A DNA stretch of 64,000 nucleotides from Ecdyonurus torrentis (Eukaryota; Arthropoda; Insecta; Ephemeroptera; Heptageniidae): contig OX439133.1 of assembly GCA_949318235.1 (NCBI GenBank), positions 24,159,741-24,223,740 of the forward strand, written 5' to 3'. Positions within the stretch are counted from its first letter, which is position 1. Every line of letters begins with the position of its first letter. The position numbers and the translations under genes are program-made. The notes under the pieces were generated by a model. That model saw only the letters and a list, made by a program, of their open reading frames with translations. It was not told where the DNA came from and searched no databases. This document shows positions 42,652-56,522 of the stretch, piece after piece.

Positions 42652-42759
42652 GAATGAATAACGTGATAAATTCTATTTTATTATACAAAAAAATCACAAA
42701 ATCAATAATCAATATAGTCAATGAATCGATATTTTTGATCTCTTGTGTGTATATAGCAG

Positions 42760-43127
42760 TATGTAGCCACAAAAGCTTATTTCAGCTTGTGCTGCCATCT
42801 ATTGGGCTAATGGAGGGAGCAAAGTACAGCTGCGTTCAAGAAATTTCGTCGCAGCATGCAGCACCACCTGCAAATTTGTCCCGGAACCGTCAAATAACGT
42901 CAAAATGAAGCTAAAATGATTTTTTCGAGTGAAATGTGTCTTGTGGGCCAACTTTCTGAAAAGTCCCCACAAACGAAAAAAAGGCCCCACATAAGCTGTT
43001 TTTGTCACGCCGGCGCGACAATTGAAATGGCGCCACATAACACCCCAAATGGCGCCACAAGGCACGTCTTAAAGAAACTAAAATCCTGAAAATACAATAG
43101 AACGAAAACATGATAGTATTTATTATC
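42760..43127. other. GC-richer spacer with short direct repeats, no gene recognised
   Basis: This stretch is less AT-rich than its surroundings and includes CTGCCATCTATTGGGC and two ATGGCGCCACA motifs about 24 bp apart (near 43027 and 43051). Overlapping short open frames on both strands (42654-42908 plus, 42799-43065 and 42911-43111 minus) show no recognisable domain. It is probably an old transposon fragment; that is inference. Confidence 0.35.
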
Positions 43128-43155
43128 TTTTTTTTTTTTTTTTTTTTTTTTTTTT
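43128..43155. repeat. Poly(T) tract, 28 bp
   Basis: Homopolymer run just upstream of the family E element. Confidence 0.9.
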
Positions 43156-43169
43156 ATTAATTTGATTAA

Positions 43170-43500
43170 GAGAGTAGGGGACCGACGTCGGCCATTAGAC
43201 TCAAACTTTTCTCGCCAAAAATAAATCTGAAATTTTGCACAATGATACTTCAGCTTGAGACAAATTTAAATATATAAATATTTTGGGGGGTTACAGTGCA
43301 AATTAATTTTATATGATTCTTTGAAATTTTAAGCCCACAAGGCCCAATCTTAATTTCAATAATTTTTTATTTTTTTCGGGACGGTGAAACATCATGAAAT
43401 TTTTATCACGGCTAGGTGTGACCCTTAGCTACAAAATGGCACCAACGTTAGACACAAAACACTTCTAGTTGTTGAGATATAAGGTCAGTACCCTACTCTC
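43170..43500. mobile_element. Family E TTAA-flanked MITE (331 bp)
   Basis: The ends are perfect 10-bp inverted repeats, GAGAGTAGGG and CCCTACTCTC. Both are flanked by TTAA (43166-43169 and 43501-43504), the target duplication expected for piggyBac-type transposition. The interior has no long open frame. This is the only copy in the window. Confidence 0.75.
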
Positions 43501-43917
43501 TTAATTTTAAAAAATGAATCCTTAAATATAAATAATGCATAAAATATTTACAAATAAAACTTGAATTATGAAAAATAAAAAAAGCGTTCATGGAAGCTCC
43601 ACTAATTAGCGCAATATGATTACGTTCATTAATATATTACATAAATGTTTTTATTGATTTAATAAATACGTTAATTAATTTTAAACTTGTACATATATAT
43701 AATTAAAACTACTACGTGGATGATAGGATTAAATCATTATTTTAGAGATAAAAGTATATTATTATAAAAATATGAAATTATAATAAATTTTTATGATTGT
43801 ATTCATTGTATTTTTCATTGTTTTTTCATTCATTAGAATTCCAGCAAAAAGGGCTGTTAAGTCAAGGCATCCTAAAGAAGACTAATTTAGGGTGTCTTGG
43901 TTTAGTGGATTAATTCA

Positions 43918-44264
43918 AGGAATAGACCAGAGAAAAACAAAAGCATTTATATCACAAAACACTTGATGGGATTTACATAAATAACATTAGTTTGCCTCAA
44001 AACCCAACTGTAGCTCCATAGCAGTGATCAAAAATTTCAATTTATGCAACCCGCACAACATTTTCATACTAGTTTTTGCATGTTTCTGAAGCATGGGTTC
44101 TGAAGTCATAAACATGAATTTTCACGCAAATTCCATACTTCAGTTTTTTCACGCTCCCTCGTGGGGCTACATTAACATTTTGGTAAAAATTGTCATCAGT
44201 TTTGAAGGTCCCATTTTGTGTTTATTGATTAAAAAGTACATGCTGTTTTATGTGGTCTATTGCT
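43918..44264 (+). mobile_element. Family B TTAA-type element, copy 1
   Basis: Related to 61912-62246 and 62957-63275 (same strand) and 58765-59093 (reverse). The left end reads CAAGGAATAGACCAGAG and the right end TGGTCTATTGCT followed by TTAA (44265-44268), so the ends are imperfect inverted repeats. The left TTAA appears decayed to TTCA. Shared internal landmarks are CAAAACACTTGATGGGA, GCAGTGATCA and GCAACCCGCACAACAT. The open frame at 44093-44293 lies inside it and is not a gene. Confidence 0.75.
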
Positions 44265-44390
44265 TTAACAAACTGAGAGTTCAACAATACTAACAATTTG
44301 CTGGCAGATTATTTTGTGATCCTTTCTAAAGTTTCTAGATATGAATTACTCGAAACGAATGCTTTTTATATTGTTGAACACCTTACCAAA

Positions 44391-44515
44391 ATGCCATTTT
44401 GTAAATGGAAAATAAATTAAAAATTAGTGACTCCGGCCAAATTAACGTTGATATTTAGGTATGTTAGGATATTAGGCAAGATTTTTGTTCAAAGTGTTCT
44501 ACGCTTTGAATTTCT
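44391..44515 (+). mobile_element. Family C element, right-half fragment
   Basis: It contains GATATTTAGGTATGTTAGGA and a TTGTTCAAAGTGTTCTA-like end matching the right arm of the complete copy at 56210-56516. The left arm is missing. Confidence 0.65.
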
Positions 44516-44904
44516 TCTTTCCGTGAACTGTTAAAAGTTGTCGATTGAACTTTAACTACATAAAGAGTATGTTGTAATGAAAGTCAAATTAACTCGAGAT
44601 AGCTGATTATAAACAACAATGTCAGATATAATCTAGTTAAGACTGTAGTGATTGTATTGTTGTCGATATAATAATACTATAAAGTTAATTAATGCAAAGT
44701 ATATAATATGTAATGAGGTTTATATAACAATAGTGGTTTTCAATGTACTTACATGTACTGTACGTACTTGTGCTGCAAGCTACTTATACTCTAATTACCT
44801 CTAAAATGATTGACATGTATGTAGTATGTAAACTAGGTATGTAATAATTGTTAGGTAGTACAGTTAGGTACTATAGCTTACGTAAGATGTAATCAGTTAT
44901 GGAT
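44516..44904. other. AT-rich spacer, nothing recognised
   Basis: No gene or repeat recognised before the tetranucleotide array, apart from short TACTTACATGTACTGTACGT-like runs. Confidence 0.5.
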
Positions 44905-45251
44905 GGATGAATGAATGAATGAATGAATGAATGAATGAATGAATGAATGAATGAATGAATGAATGAATGAATGAATGAATGAATGAATGAATGAATGAAT
45001 GAATGAATGAATGAATGAATGAATGAATGAATGAATGAATGAATGAATGAATGAATGAATGAATGAATGAATGAATGAATGAATGAATGAATGAATGAAT
45101 GAATGAATGAATGAATGAATGAATGAATGAATGAATGAATGAATGAATGAATGAATGAATGAATGAATGAATGAATGAATGAATGAATGAATGAATGAAT
45201 GAATGAATGAATGAATGAATGAATGAATGAATGAATGAATGAATGAATGAA
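44905..45251. repeat. (TGAA)n tetranucleotide array, ~86 units
   Basis: An uninterrupted run of about 347 bp. Every full 60-base row inside it is identical. On the minus strand it reads as an open frame of endless FIHS repeats, which is a by-product of the repeat and not a protein. The same motif occurs as its reverse complement at 54422-54861. Confidence 0.97.
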
Positions 45252-45773
45252 CAAATAAAAACAAAGTTCTTTCAGAAAAAGTAATTATTTATGCTAAAAG
45301 CTAATATCTAATATTATTACAGATATAAGGAAGATGTCTTTGATCCTCTATTTAGTATTATATTTAGCATCATAGATTGTAGAGCTTACCATGTCACTTA
45401 TACACCAAAGATAATAATTAGAAGGTAAGGCAATATTAAAATGAGGACGACATGTCCAGAAAGTCACTTAAAATTAAACATTTCCAAAATTTAATGTTTC
45501 CATATTGAACCCCAACGGTATTCAGTATAGGGCGTGGAAAAAGATTAGGTTTCCTTGATATCTTATTCTTTGAAAAACTTTTTTTTATTATTTTTTTTAT
45601 TACTGACTGCTCTATGATTGGAGATATTGAGGCATAATTTAACATGTTTTGAGCCATAGAAGTTTTGTTTATAATTTTTTATTACCACTAACTCTGTTGA
45701 ATATCTATTTGAATATTGGTAAAAACTACAAATTTAAATACCAATATTAAAAAGGTCATGAAGTGGAGCATGT
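45252..45773. other. AT-rich spacer, nothing recognised
   Basis: No credible gene. A 73-codon minus-strand frame at 45436-45657 has no recognisable features. Confidence 0.5.
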
Positions 45774-45795
45774 TAGAGAGAGAGTGAGAGTGAGA

Positions 45796-45834
<39 letters not shown>
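45774..45834. repeat. (GA)n/(GT)n microsatellite
   Basis: Imperfect GA run with an internal GTGTGTGTG block and then about 13 GA units. Confidence 0.9.
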
Positions 45835-45836
<2 letters not shown>

Positions 45837-46642
45837 TGCTTCTAAAAATAATATTTAAATCAAAACTAAAATATGATCTCTATACACATTAATATATTCT
45901 ATTTTCCACTATTGTAAATTTGAATAATGAAAAAGCATTGAAATTTTATCCATCAAACAATGCACTGACCGTTATTTACATGATACCGTGACAAGCGTTT
46001 GTATCAATGAGTCATTGACAATAATGATTGACGTTTGGATATGTCATAATAACAAAAGTAGATTGACCTTCTATTGTTCAAATTTTAATTAGATAATACA
46101 ACAATCATCCATTGTTAATAAGTATTAGAGATCATAAAAATACACTTATACCGTATTGTTATTCAAATTTTTAAAAAATTTATCGTAAAGCTACGTTTAC
46201 ATGACGTTGTGATTTATTTCGATATACTTTCAATATTTTATTATTATATTTTTTAATTTATTTATTTATTAAACACAATGTGTGTACAACATACATCTAA
46301 ACATTCAATAATTATCCACTTAATTATAAACATATAATAATATGCAAATCATAACATCTAAATAATAATAATGAAATTTATTATTATTAATTAAACATAT
46401 CATAAATACATTGCTACACATCTACAGTTTTGCATTAATGACTTAATGACAGAGTTTGAGACGGACAGTGAAGTAAGTGGTACCTATTACAGAGGCCACC
46501 ATATAACATACATAAACATTTATTATTTTATGCTTTATTATGTCATATTATAAATGTTGCTTGACATTAACCTATTTAATCGTCTTTATTTTTTTCTTTG
46601 TGTTATGTTCTGTTCATTACATGAACAAAAATAAATATGTAA
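45835..46642. other. AT-rich spacer, nothing recognised
   Basis: No open frame, element ends or tandem structure that I could support. Confidence 0.5.
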
Positions 46643-46831
46643 TAATTATGCTAGCTCATTTTCATCATCATGATTTGTTCAAACAATATAATTTATGTTA
46701 TACTGCATAATAACTTTGTAACACAGCATAAATATTATGTTGTACAGCATAATTATTTATACTATTCTAATTTAGCACCATTTATGCTATAATGACATAA
46801 ATGCAGCATAAATTACGTAATTAATTCTTTC
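46643..46831 (+). repeat. Family F dispersed repeat, copy 1
   Basis: It matches 56523-56689 in the same orientation. Landmarks are TAGCTCATTTTCA at the left, TTATGCTATAATGACATA in the middle and GCAGCATAAATT then TAATT-ATTCTTTC at the right. Several short ATAATTATGCTGTA-like inverted motifs lie inside. Its class is unknown. Confidence 0.6.
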
Positions 46832-48881
<2,050 letters not shown>

Positions 48882-48920
48882 TTCTCTCTCTCTCACTCTC
48901 TCTCTCTCCCTTGCTCTCTC
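48882..48920. repeat. (TC)n microsatellite, imperfect
   Basis: Imperfect CT run, the reverse-strand counterpart of the (GA)n tracts elsewhere in the window. Confidence 0.85.
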
Positions 48921-49481
48921 AATAACAAAAGAAAATAAATTCAATTTAGGTCTCTAGCACTTCAAGAAAAGTAACAATTGTATTTATTTTTCAACCAAAC
49001 CCAAGTGGCTTTAGATTATTCTACTAATTTATCGAATTGTAACCCTCTTATTTTATTATATGTGTCCTTTTTGCTTTGCTATATAAAGAAAACAAATTAG
49101 ACGATTTAATGTTTCTTCTTTTTATCAGTATTTAATTAATATCTATTGCAAATAATATAGTTTTTTTTCAACAATGTTCTATCTGTTTCAAGTAATGGAG
49201 AAAAAGTGTCATTATAATAATTAAATCCTTGGACAGCGGTAGGTTTTTATCCAACTCCTGCGATAGCGTCTATAAAGTTAACTCAATCCAAACTTTATCG
49301 TTGTGCTATAAGAAATAGCTAAGAAAGGACCGTTGTCCTAGGTTTTACACATTTTTAAAGGATACACATGAAAATAAGCTACTAATTGTGGGGTAATAAT
49401 TGCAGATAATAAATAAAAATTATTACTATACCACACAACAGGATAAACCCAATAACGAGGAATTTAATAGAAATGAGTGAA
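48921..49481. other. AT-rich spacer, nothing recognised
   Basis: No gene, element or tandem repeat could be supported here. Confidence 0.5.
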
Positions 49482-49833
49482 ATGAGGTGAACCTCTGATT
49501 TTACGTGGGCTAATACCACCTTGCACAGCCAGGACTGAATGGCCAGAGACATGAATACACTTAGCTGTAAAGCCTAAACATCTCTACATATAGCAATGAG
49601 ATGAGGTGAACCTCTGACTTGACGTGGACCACTACCATACCACCTTGCACTGCCAGGACTGACTGCATGGCCGGAGACACGAATACACTTAGCTGTCAAG
49701 CCTAAACATCTCTATAGCAATACGATGAGGTGAACCTCTGACTTGACGTGGACCACTACCATACCACCTTGCACTGCCAGGACTGCATGGCCAGAGACAT
49801 GAATATACTTAGCTGTCAAGCCTAAACATCTCT
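49482..49833. repeat. Minisatellite, 3 units of ~109-124 bp
   Basis: Units start at ATGAGGTGAACCTCTGA (49482, 49601 and 49725). Each contains ACCACCTTGCAC, GCCAGGACTG, a GGCC-GAGACA block and AGCCTAAACATCTCT. Units 2 and 3 share the insertion CTACCATACC that unit 1 lacks, so unit 1 is the most diverged. It is more GC-rich than the surrounding DNA. AGGTGAACCT is itself a 10-bp palindrome. Confidence 0.9.
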
Positions 49834-50451
49834 CCTACAGTTTTACCTGTGACACACGGGTATCAACGTGCCAGGAACGCAAAAGAGAATTCACAGCAAA
49901 TACCATGGCCTGTGAAAAAACCCGCATAGAATAGAATTCATAAAATCTTTTTTGTCAAATTATTACGCAAACTAGTAGTCAAACTTAAGCACTGCGACAC
50001 AACCTTAAATATATTTATATTGTACTATACGCGTAATTTTAAATAACAGTATTAACTTCTTTTTTTTTTTAACGAGTCGATCAAAATTTGCATATAATAA
50101 TAATGTTAATAAAAATAAATGTCTCTTTACTAGGCACAACCTCTCAATTTAACCAAACTGTTTTACATTATATATATATACGCAGTCGGTTACAAACTTT
50201 TGAATTATATACTTTATTCATAATGTTATAACAAGTTAGAATAAATTTTAATCTTAAATTTTTTGAATAATTTTCATGTAACTTTCATACTAATTAACAT
50301 TAACAGACCTCTTTTTTTTTCATGCACAAAATTTTGTCACGAATATGTTATAATTCTATATGTTAATTTAAAGTTTAATTTTGTTCAATTTTCTTGTTTA
50401 TTGGATAGTTTTCGTATTTAACCAATTGTATTTTATGATATTTTATATTAT
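49834..50451. other. Spacer; GC-richer start then AT-rich
   Basis: The first ~90 bp (ACCTGTGACACACGGGTATC) stays GC-richer and may be unique flank of the minisatellite locus. The rest is AT-rich with nothing recognised. Confidence 0.45.
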
Positions 50452-50795
50452 CACATTCTAAAAATTGGTGCATTACTTTAGTTACAAATTCTAACTTATA
50501 TATTTAAGATAATATCTTAAATATATATAAGTGTATATAAGTGTATATAAGTGTATATTATACACTTTTAAGTTATTATGAGTAGCTAAAGTAATGCATT
50601 TTAGCAAGTTATTAAAAATAGCTAATTTAACTTGAAATAGCTTAAAGAACCTTTAAAAATCTTAAATCAACTTAAATTAGTTATTTTTAATAACTTGCTA
50701 AAATGCATTATTTTAGCTGCTCATAATAACTTAAAAGTGTATATCTTAAATAAGATAGTATTCGTAACTAAAGTAATGCACTAATTTTTAGAGTG
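50452..50795. repeat. Large palindrome/foldback with a nested 10-bp tandem repeat
   Basis: The ends are CATTCTAAAAATT and AATTTTTAGAGTG. Long inverted arms include GTGCATTACTTTAGTTAC / GTAACTAAAGTAATGCAC and AAGTTATTATGAGTAGCTAA / TTAGCTGCTCATAATAACTT. The centre lies near 50640. The left arm holds three tandem GTGTATATAA units (about 50531-50560) absent from the right arm. It could be a foldback MITE; I saw no clear target duplication. Confidence 0.8.
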
Positions 50796-51593
50796 CATTT
50801 TCTGTCTTCACGTGTAACACCAACACCGGAATCCTACTTGATTCAAGGTTAAGGTGAGAATAATCCAGTACCAATTATACTGCAAGTGGCAAAAAGAGGG
50901 ATCATAAACTAATAAGCATTTTTTGAACGATGTTAGCTGTGCCGAGAACTTTGCAGCTTTCTACATGACACGTAAATGCCTATCATATGCCTACAATTAT
51001 TATAATTTTTTTATTTTTTCACCATTAGTAAAAAGCATTTGATAAATACCCAAAGATTTTGACCTACTTTTGAGGTTCATTTTTTTGTCACATATTTTTC
51101 TATATTTTTTGTTTTAGATTTCTCAATGTTTAATGAAAATTCAGTTTTTATTACATATAAGATATTTAATAAGAAGCCTTAAATATATAGAATCTATATC
51201 CCTAATAACCAAAATTATTTTTTCCCCTCTTACTATAACATTATTATGATAGAAAATTAAAGAAAATAAAAAAAATCCTATTGTTTAGAAGTTTATAGAA
51301 ATCAATTTATTATATATAAGGTTTATAATACAGTATTTTTAAGATATAAAAATGATCTTTATAGTTGTTCTAATGTAAAATTATAGTAAAATCGATTTTT
51401 CTTTACTTTGTGTGTGTGTGAGAGGAAGAAGAGTAATTTTATTTGTGCTTTGGTGCTAAAATGTCAAGGGACAAAAAGCAATAATTTAATTTTCTTCTTC
51501 TTCTTCTTTTTACCGCAAAATAATAATAAAAATAAAATAAAAATAAGATTTTTTTTACCACCGCGGGTGATATACAATACTAGTGAGAATTAT
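50796..51593. other. AT-rich spacer
   Basis: No gene supported. A plus-strand open stretch (51408-51683) runs into the GA repeat and its peptide reflects simple sequence. Confidence 0.5.
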
Positions 51594-51598
51594 GAAAG

Positions 51599-51660
<62 letters not shown>
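51594..51660. repeat. (GA)n microsatellite with AAAG interruptions
   Basis: GA run with periodic extra A bases. Confidence 0.92.
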
Positions 51661-52006
51661 CATTGTGTTATTTTACCCAGTAACAAGAAAATTTTAAAGC
51701 TTGCCTTCTCTTTATATTTTTCCTTTATATAACTACTGTATAATAAAAATCTTTAAAAAAGAACAAAAAACTGTGTTAAGACATTGCAATTAAAAAGATT
51801 GCAAAAATCATTGAAATAGTCATTTTGAATGCTGAATTATTTTCAAGTTTTTTTATTTTTTTTTATGTTTTTATTTTTTTTTTTATAGAAAATGTTCATG
51901 TTTTTAGTGAAAGAATTTTACGCATTTTAATAAATAATGTGAGCTTTTGCCTAACAATAAGAGAGATGTCCACGGTAGAACTTCTCTATATTTTACTTCA
52001 ATTATA
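51661..52006. other. AT-rich spacer with T-rich runs
   Basis: Nothing recognised; the short frame at 51825-52010 is T-rich simple sequence. Confidence 0.5.
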
Positions 52007-52010
52007 TTAA

Positions 52011-52383
52011 AACCCTTGTCAACTTACTTTTTTATCATTCAGAATAATAGATTGATAATTACCATACGTTATTATCCATGAATTAGACACCAACACGTTG
52101 ATTTTGTATTTATTTTCTTTTTGACGGTTATTTCACGTATCTGACGTCACAATATACCACCGCCAATCACAGTCACCACTCTAGTCACGTGGTAAATTTA
52201 GGCCCCTCCCTCAAGTTCTTTACCCCTATCATGACCCCATCGGTACATTGTGACGTCAGATGCGTGAAATAACCGCTAAAATGAAAATAAATACAAAATC
52301 AACGAAATCTAATTCATGGATAATAAGGTATGGTATTTATCAATCTTGTATTCTAAATGATAAATAGTAAGTTGACAACGGCT
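52011..52383. mobile_element. Family A foldback MITE, copy 1 (373 bp, TTAA-flanked)
   Basis: Flanking TTAA lies at 52007-52010 and 52384-52387. The ends are AACCCTTGTCAACTTAC and GTAAGTTGACAACGGCT, opening inverted arms of about 140-155 bp. Both arms carry TGACGTCA (52142-52149 and 52251-52258). The central loop includes CCGCCAATCACAGTCACC and TCACGTGG. Compared with copy 3, the right arm lost a TGTTGGTG stretch after ATCAACG. No protein is encoded. Confidence 0.88.
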
Positions 52384-52535
52384 TTAAAACACTAGAAAAT
52401 GTGCTCGCCCGCTCATTTATTTCTCTCTTTTGCATGAATTAACTCGTCGTCTCATAAAATACGACTATCTTTTCCAAGTTGCAAATCAGAACATGATAAG
52501 TGAAGTAATAGACATAGCAAAAGCTATGTCCCATT

Positions 52536-52593
52536 TAAGTCCCATCAAGTGTTTTGTAATGTAAATGTTTATGTTTTCTTCTAGTCTATTCTT
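52536..52593 (-). mobile_element. Family B end fragment
   Basis: It matches the reverse complement of the family B left end (CACTTGATGGGACTT, ATAGACTAGAAG) and stops at TTAA (52594-52597). The rest of the element is absent. Confidence 0.6.
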
Positions 52594-52655
52594 TTAAGTA
52601 TCTACATTTCCGAGCTAATTTCCCAACAGTGATAATTTCTAAATGGAAGTTAAAC

Positions 52656-52673
52656 TTTTTTTTTTTTTTTTTT
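52656..52673. repeat. Poly(T) tract
   Basis: Run of 18 T. Confidence 0.9.
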
Positions 52674-54269
52674 GTCTCTCAAAGTTTTGGAAAACTTGAG
52701 TAAATGTTTGAATTGAAAGTTTTCCAACAATTGAAATGATTACGAATTCACTTTAACTTCTATGTAAACACTCTTGTAAGTTAAAGAAAATAGAAATGTT
52801 AATTAATTATAAATATAAATGAGATTTAAATTTAATGACACAATTTTATATGATAAGTATTGTTACGAGTAAAAAATGACATATTAATGACTATAAAATA
52901 AACTGAATAAATTTAACTCTTCAGACTAAAATTAAAATGAATAAAAAAAAAAAAAAAAAAATCACGAATTGCATTAGAAGTGTTGGCATTGATACTAAAG
53001 ACTTGTATATGATCAAATTTGTTGTTCCATTAAAAAAAAAAAAAAAAAAATTAAAAAAAAAATAATAATTCGAATAGACAATTTGATATGTAAACTGTTT
53101 GAAACAATGAAAAATAAAATTTTAAAGCAAGTTAGAAATTAATACTTAAAGTTCTTGCTAAAATTGGTAATTGAATAAATATATTTACAATTCTCCCGAA
53201 ATTTTGGGAAAAGAAATTGAAGTTTTGATATTAGCAAGGAAACTATACTTTATTATTATTATTTTAATATTGCCGGGACTTAGTACTGGCAATATTTTAA
53301 ATCGTAAAAAAAAACTAGAAAAAAAGAATGACAGACATTGACATTATTAAATAGCTTGTAAAAATAAATAATGATAATTCCAAATATCGTCTTTTTTTTT
53401 TTTTTTTTTTTAAATCTTAAAACATGTAAATGTGTTTTCTAGCATTTATTTAATAATTTCAAGCCTAAGTGTAGTAATATTTTTAGAATATGCTAAGGAG
53501 ATGGTTCCACAATAATAAAGGTTGGAAAAATTAGTGAAAGCGCACTTTTGTTGCTATACTAGCCGTAATTGGCTAACCTGCTGCAACGGTAACATCCATT
53601 GTCTCCTTATAACATGATAGAAAAAAATATATGATGTGAAAATTAATTAAAAAATATAATACACGTAAACCTGTTACCATGCACCATATATATGAAAAAA
53701 TCGTAATCCTATTTAAAAAGCATTGTATGAACGTTTTTTTTTTTTTTTTCTTCTTTTTTTTCATGTTCTGGATTACAAAATAAAGGGTCCAGGAACAAGC
53801 GTAAACATATTTGAAATTCATACTTATAAAAATAATAATAATATTAAAAAGCAACAAAAATGTAAGTTAAAAAAATATGCATTATTATACATCAACATTT
53901 ATTTTTATACTGCTATAATTTGAACGCCACTAAAGCACAGAAAAAAAAAGTAATTTATGTTTTTAGCCTACCTTTTTTTAAACACCATTACCAATTGTAA
54001 ATAATAAAACAACAAAGAGTTTAGTACTTTAAAAACATTATGATAAATCAAAGGAGCTGACTTAAAGAAGCAAATTAAAATTACAACAATATAATGATAT
54101 AAAATATATATAAAGATAAAAGCAAAGTGATAAAATATTTATATTATTAAAACAAAAGACGTATCGTAAATTAAATTATATTGTTAATTAAATTATTACA
54201 ATTTATCTGCAGAGAAGAGGCGTCATTGAAACTTTGTTGTAACTTTTAGAGTGAAGTAAGAAAGTGTGT

Positions 54270-54272
<3 letters not shown>
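52674..54272. other. AT-rich spacer with several homopolymer tracts
   Basis: Poly(A) or poly(T) runs occur near 52944-52961, 53032-53050, 53393-53411 and 53733-53748. There is a small inverted pair TATTGCCGGGACTTAGTACT / GGCAATATT near 53270-53298. No gene: open frames at 53573-53857 (minus) and 53723-53923 (plus) cross homopolymers and look random. Confidence 0.5.

Positions 54273-54355
<83 letters not shown>
54273..54355. repeat. (GA)n microsatellite, ~83 bp
   Basis: Uninterrupted GA run. SLSLSL-type minus-strand frames across it are by-products of the repeat. Confidence 0.95.
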
Positions 54356-54357
<2 letters not shown>

Positions 54358-54421
54358 GGAAGCTATGTTCAATTTTATTGCTCGATATGAACAGTAACAG
54401 AATAAAATAAGCTTTGTCATT

Positions 54422-54861
54422 GTTCATTCATTCATTCATTCATTCATTCATTCATTCATTCATTCATTCATTCATTCATTCATTCATTCATTCATTCATT
54501 CATTCATTCATTCATTCATTCATTCATTCATTCATTCATTCATTCATTCATTCATTCATTCATTCATTCATTCATTCATTCATTCATTCATTCATTCATT
54601 CATTCATTCATTCATTCATTCATTCATTCATTCATTCATTCATTCATTCATTCATTCATTCATTCATTCATTCATTCATTCATTCATTCATTCATTCATT
54701 CATTCATTCATTCATTCATTCATTCATTCATTCATTCATTCATTCATTCATTCATTCATTCATTCATTCATTCATTCATTCATTCATTCATTCATTCATT
54801 CATTCATTCATTCATTCATTCATTCATTCATTCATTCATTCATTCATTCATTCATTCATTC
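54422..54861. repeat. (TTCA)n tetranucleotide array, ~110 units
   Basis: An uninterrupted run of about 439 bp, the reverse complement of the 44905-45251 motif. It reads as endless FIHS on the plus strand only because of the repeat. Confidence 0.97.
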
Positions 54862-55140
54862 GGTGGTTAGCACGATCTACTAGTAATCTCCGGTCATTCA
54901 CAAAATTCAATTACTGTGCGTGGAAATTGTTTGTGAATAGTTGATTACCATGAAAATTGATGTGACATGGCAAGAAAATACACAGAACGAGAACGTATTA
55001 AAATCTTTACAATTATTCAGAGTAAATGCAAAACTGAACATATTTGAGGCAAATAACCTGTATTACACTAAACAAATTACAGATAAATCCTGTAAATTGC
55101 AATAGATAAATATTAACCTAGCTGGAACATGTATTAGGTT
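54862..55140. other. AT-rich spacer, nothing recognised
   Basis: The first ~30 bp after the tetranucleotide run (GGTGGTTAGCACGATCTA) are GC-richer and not recognised. Confidence 0.45.
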
Positions 55141-55446
55141 TCATGTTAAAGTTGATACCATGTTGGATAATTCAATAAAATGTGCAGCATAGAAAATTGA
55201 CTCAATTTGCCAGTTTAAAAATACTTAGCAATATTTTTTGAGAGTATCTATGCTGTTAACAGGTTGAATTAGTATGTCATGTATATTTGTGAGAAAAATA
55301 ATAATCACACAAAAGATAACTGATTTCACAATGAAAGTAGCCAAAAAAACGAAGTTTGTCCTAAGTTGAGCAATGTTATTCATTACTCCAATATAATATG
55401 GCATCCAAGCGCATTAAATATGACGTTATGCGCATACACCCTATAG
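55141..55446 (-). repeat. Family G dispersed repeat, minus copy
   Basis: It matches the reverse complement of 58357-58650 over about 300 bp, roughly three quarters identical by eye. Landmarks in minus-strand reading are GGGTGTATGCGCATA, GCGCTTGGATGCCATA, ACATTGCTCAACTTAGGACA and TTATCCAACATGG. I see no terminal inverted repeats or TTAA, so its class is unknown. Confidence 0.7.
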
Positions 55447-55719
55447 ATTATACGTTAATGCTACTTAATATAAGTGAAATGTCATCTAATCTAGATGTCA
55501 ACCACTTTTAGTATTTACCTGCATTTGCATTTGGTATATATATATATATTGTGTATGAATTATAGTGTATGAATACCTGTTACTGGCTAATATTTACTGG
55601 ATATAGTGCCTGCCTTTATAGTGGTATTTTTTTATGCAATCTATGGAGCACAGCTTAATAGCGTGGTTATACTCCAAGATTTGTCAGAGCATCAAAAACG
55701 AACATATCTATGTAGTGAG

Positions 55720-56205
<486 letters not shown>

Positions 56206-56209
56206 TTAA

Positions 56210-56516
56210 AGGCGTAGAACACCTTGAACCAAAAACATGTCTAATATCCTAACATACCTAAATATTAACGTTAATTTGGACGGAGTCATTGATATCTAAT
56301 TTATTTTCCTTTTACAAAATGGCAGCTGCGGGTTAGTGATGTCACATCTCACTAGTCCATGCGCGCGGAAACAGGCGAACTGTGACGTCAAAAACCCGCA
56401 GCTGCCATTTCTTAAATGTAAAATAAATGATAAATCAATGATTTTGACCAAATCAACGTTTATATTTAGGTATGTTAGGATATTAGACATGATTTTGTTC
56501 AAGGGGTTCTATGGTT
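56210..56516. mobile_element. Family C foldback MITE, complete copy (307 bp, TTAA-flanked)
   Basis: TTAA flanks both ends (56206-56209 and 56517-56520). The ends AGGCGTAGAACACCTTGAAC and GTTCAAGGGGTTCTATGGTT start long inverted arms, including ATGTCTAATATCCTAACATA / TATGTTAGGATATTAGACAT and GGCAGCTGCGGGTT / AACCCGCAGCTGCC. A TGACGTCA lies at 56383-56390 near the GC-richer centre. Open frames on both strands here are palindrome by-products. Confidence 0.88.
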
Positions 56517-56522
56517 TTAACT

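Noticed and set aside
42799..43065. 88-codon minus-strand frame with mixed composition
   Set aside because: Overlaps other open frames on both strands and has no recognised motif; more likely old repeat DNA than a gene.
44093..44293. 66-codon plus-strand frame
   Set aside because: Lies inside a family B element and is not maintained in its other copies as far as I can see.
44871..45264. Long minus-strand open frames of FIHS repeats
   Set aside because: Pure translation of the TGAA tetranucleotide array; no unique coding sequence on either side.
49500..49620. tRNA-derived SINE, from GGTAGTGG and GGTTCACCTCA on the minus strand of the minisatellite
   Set aside because: The spacing between the A-box-like and B-box-like motifs is too short and no cloverleaf is evident.
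54414..54944. 176-codon plus-strand frame of FIHS repeats
   Set aside because: Translation of the (TTCA)n array plus a short random tail.
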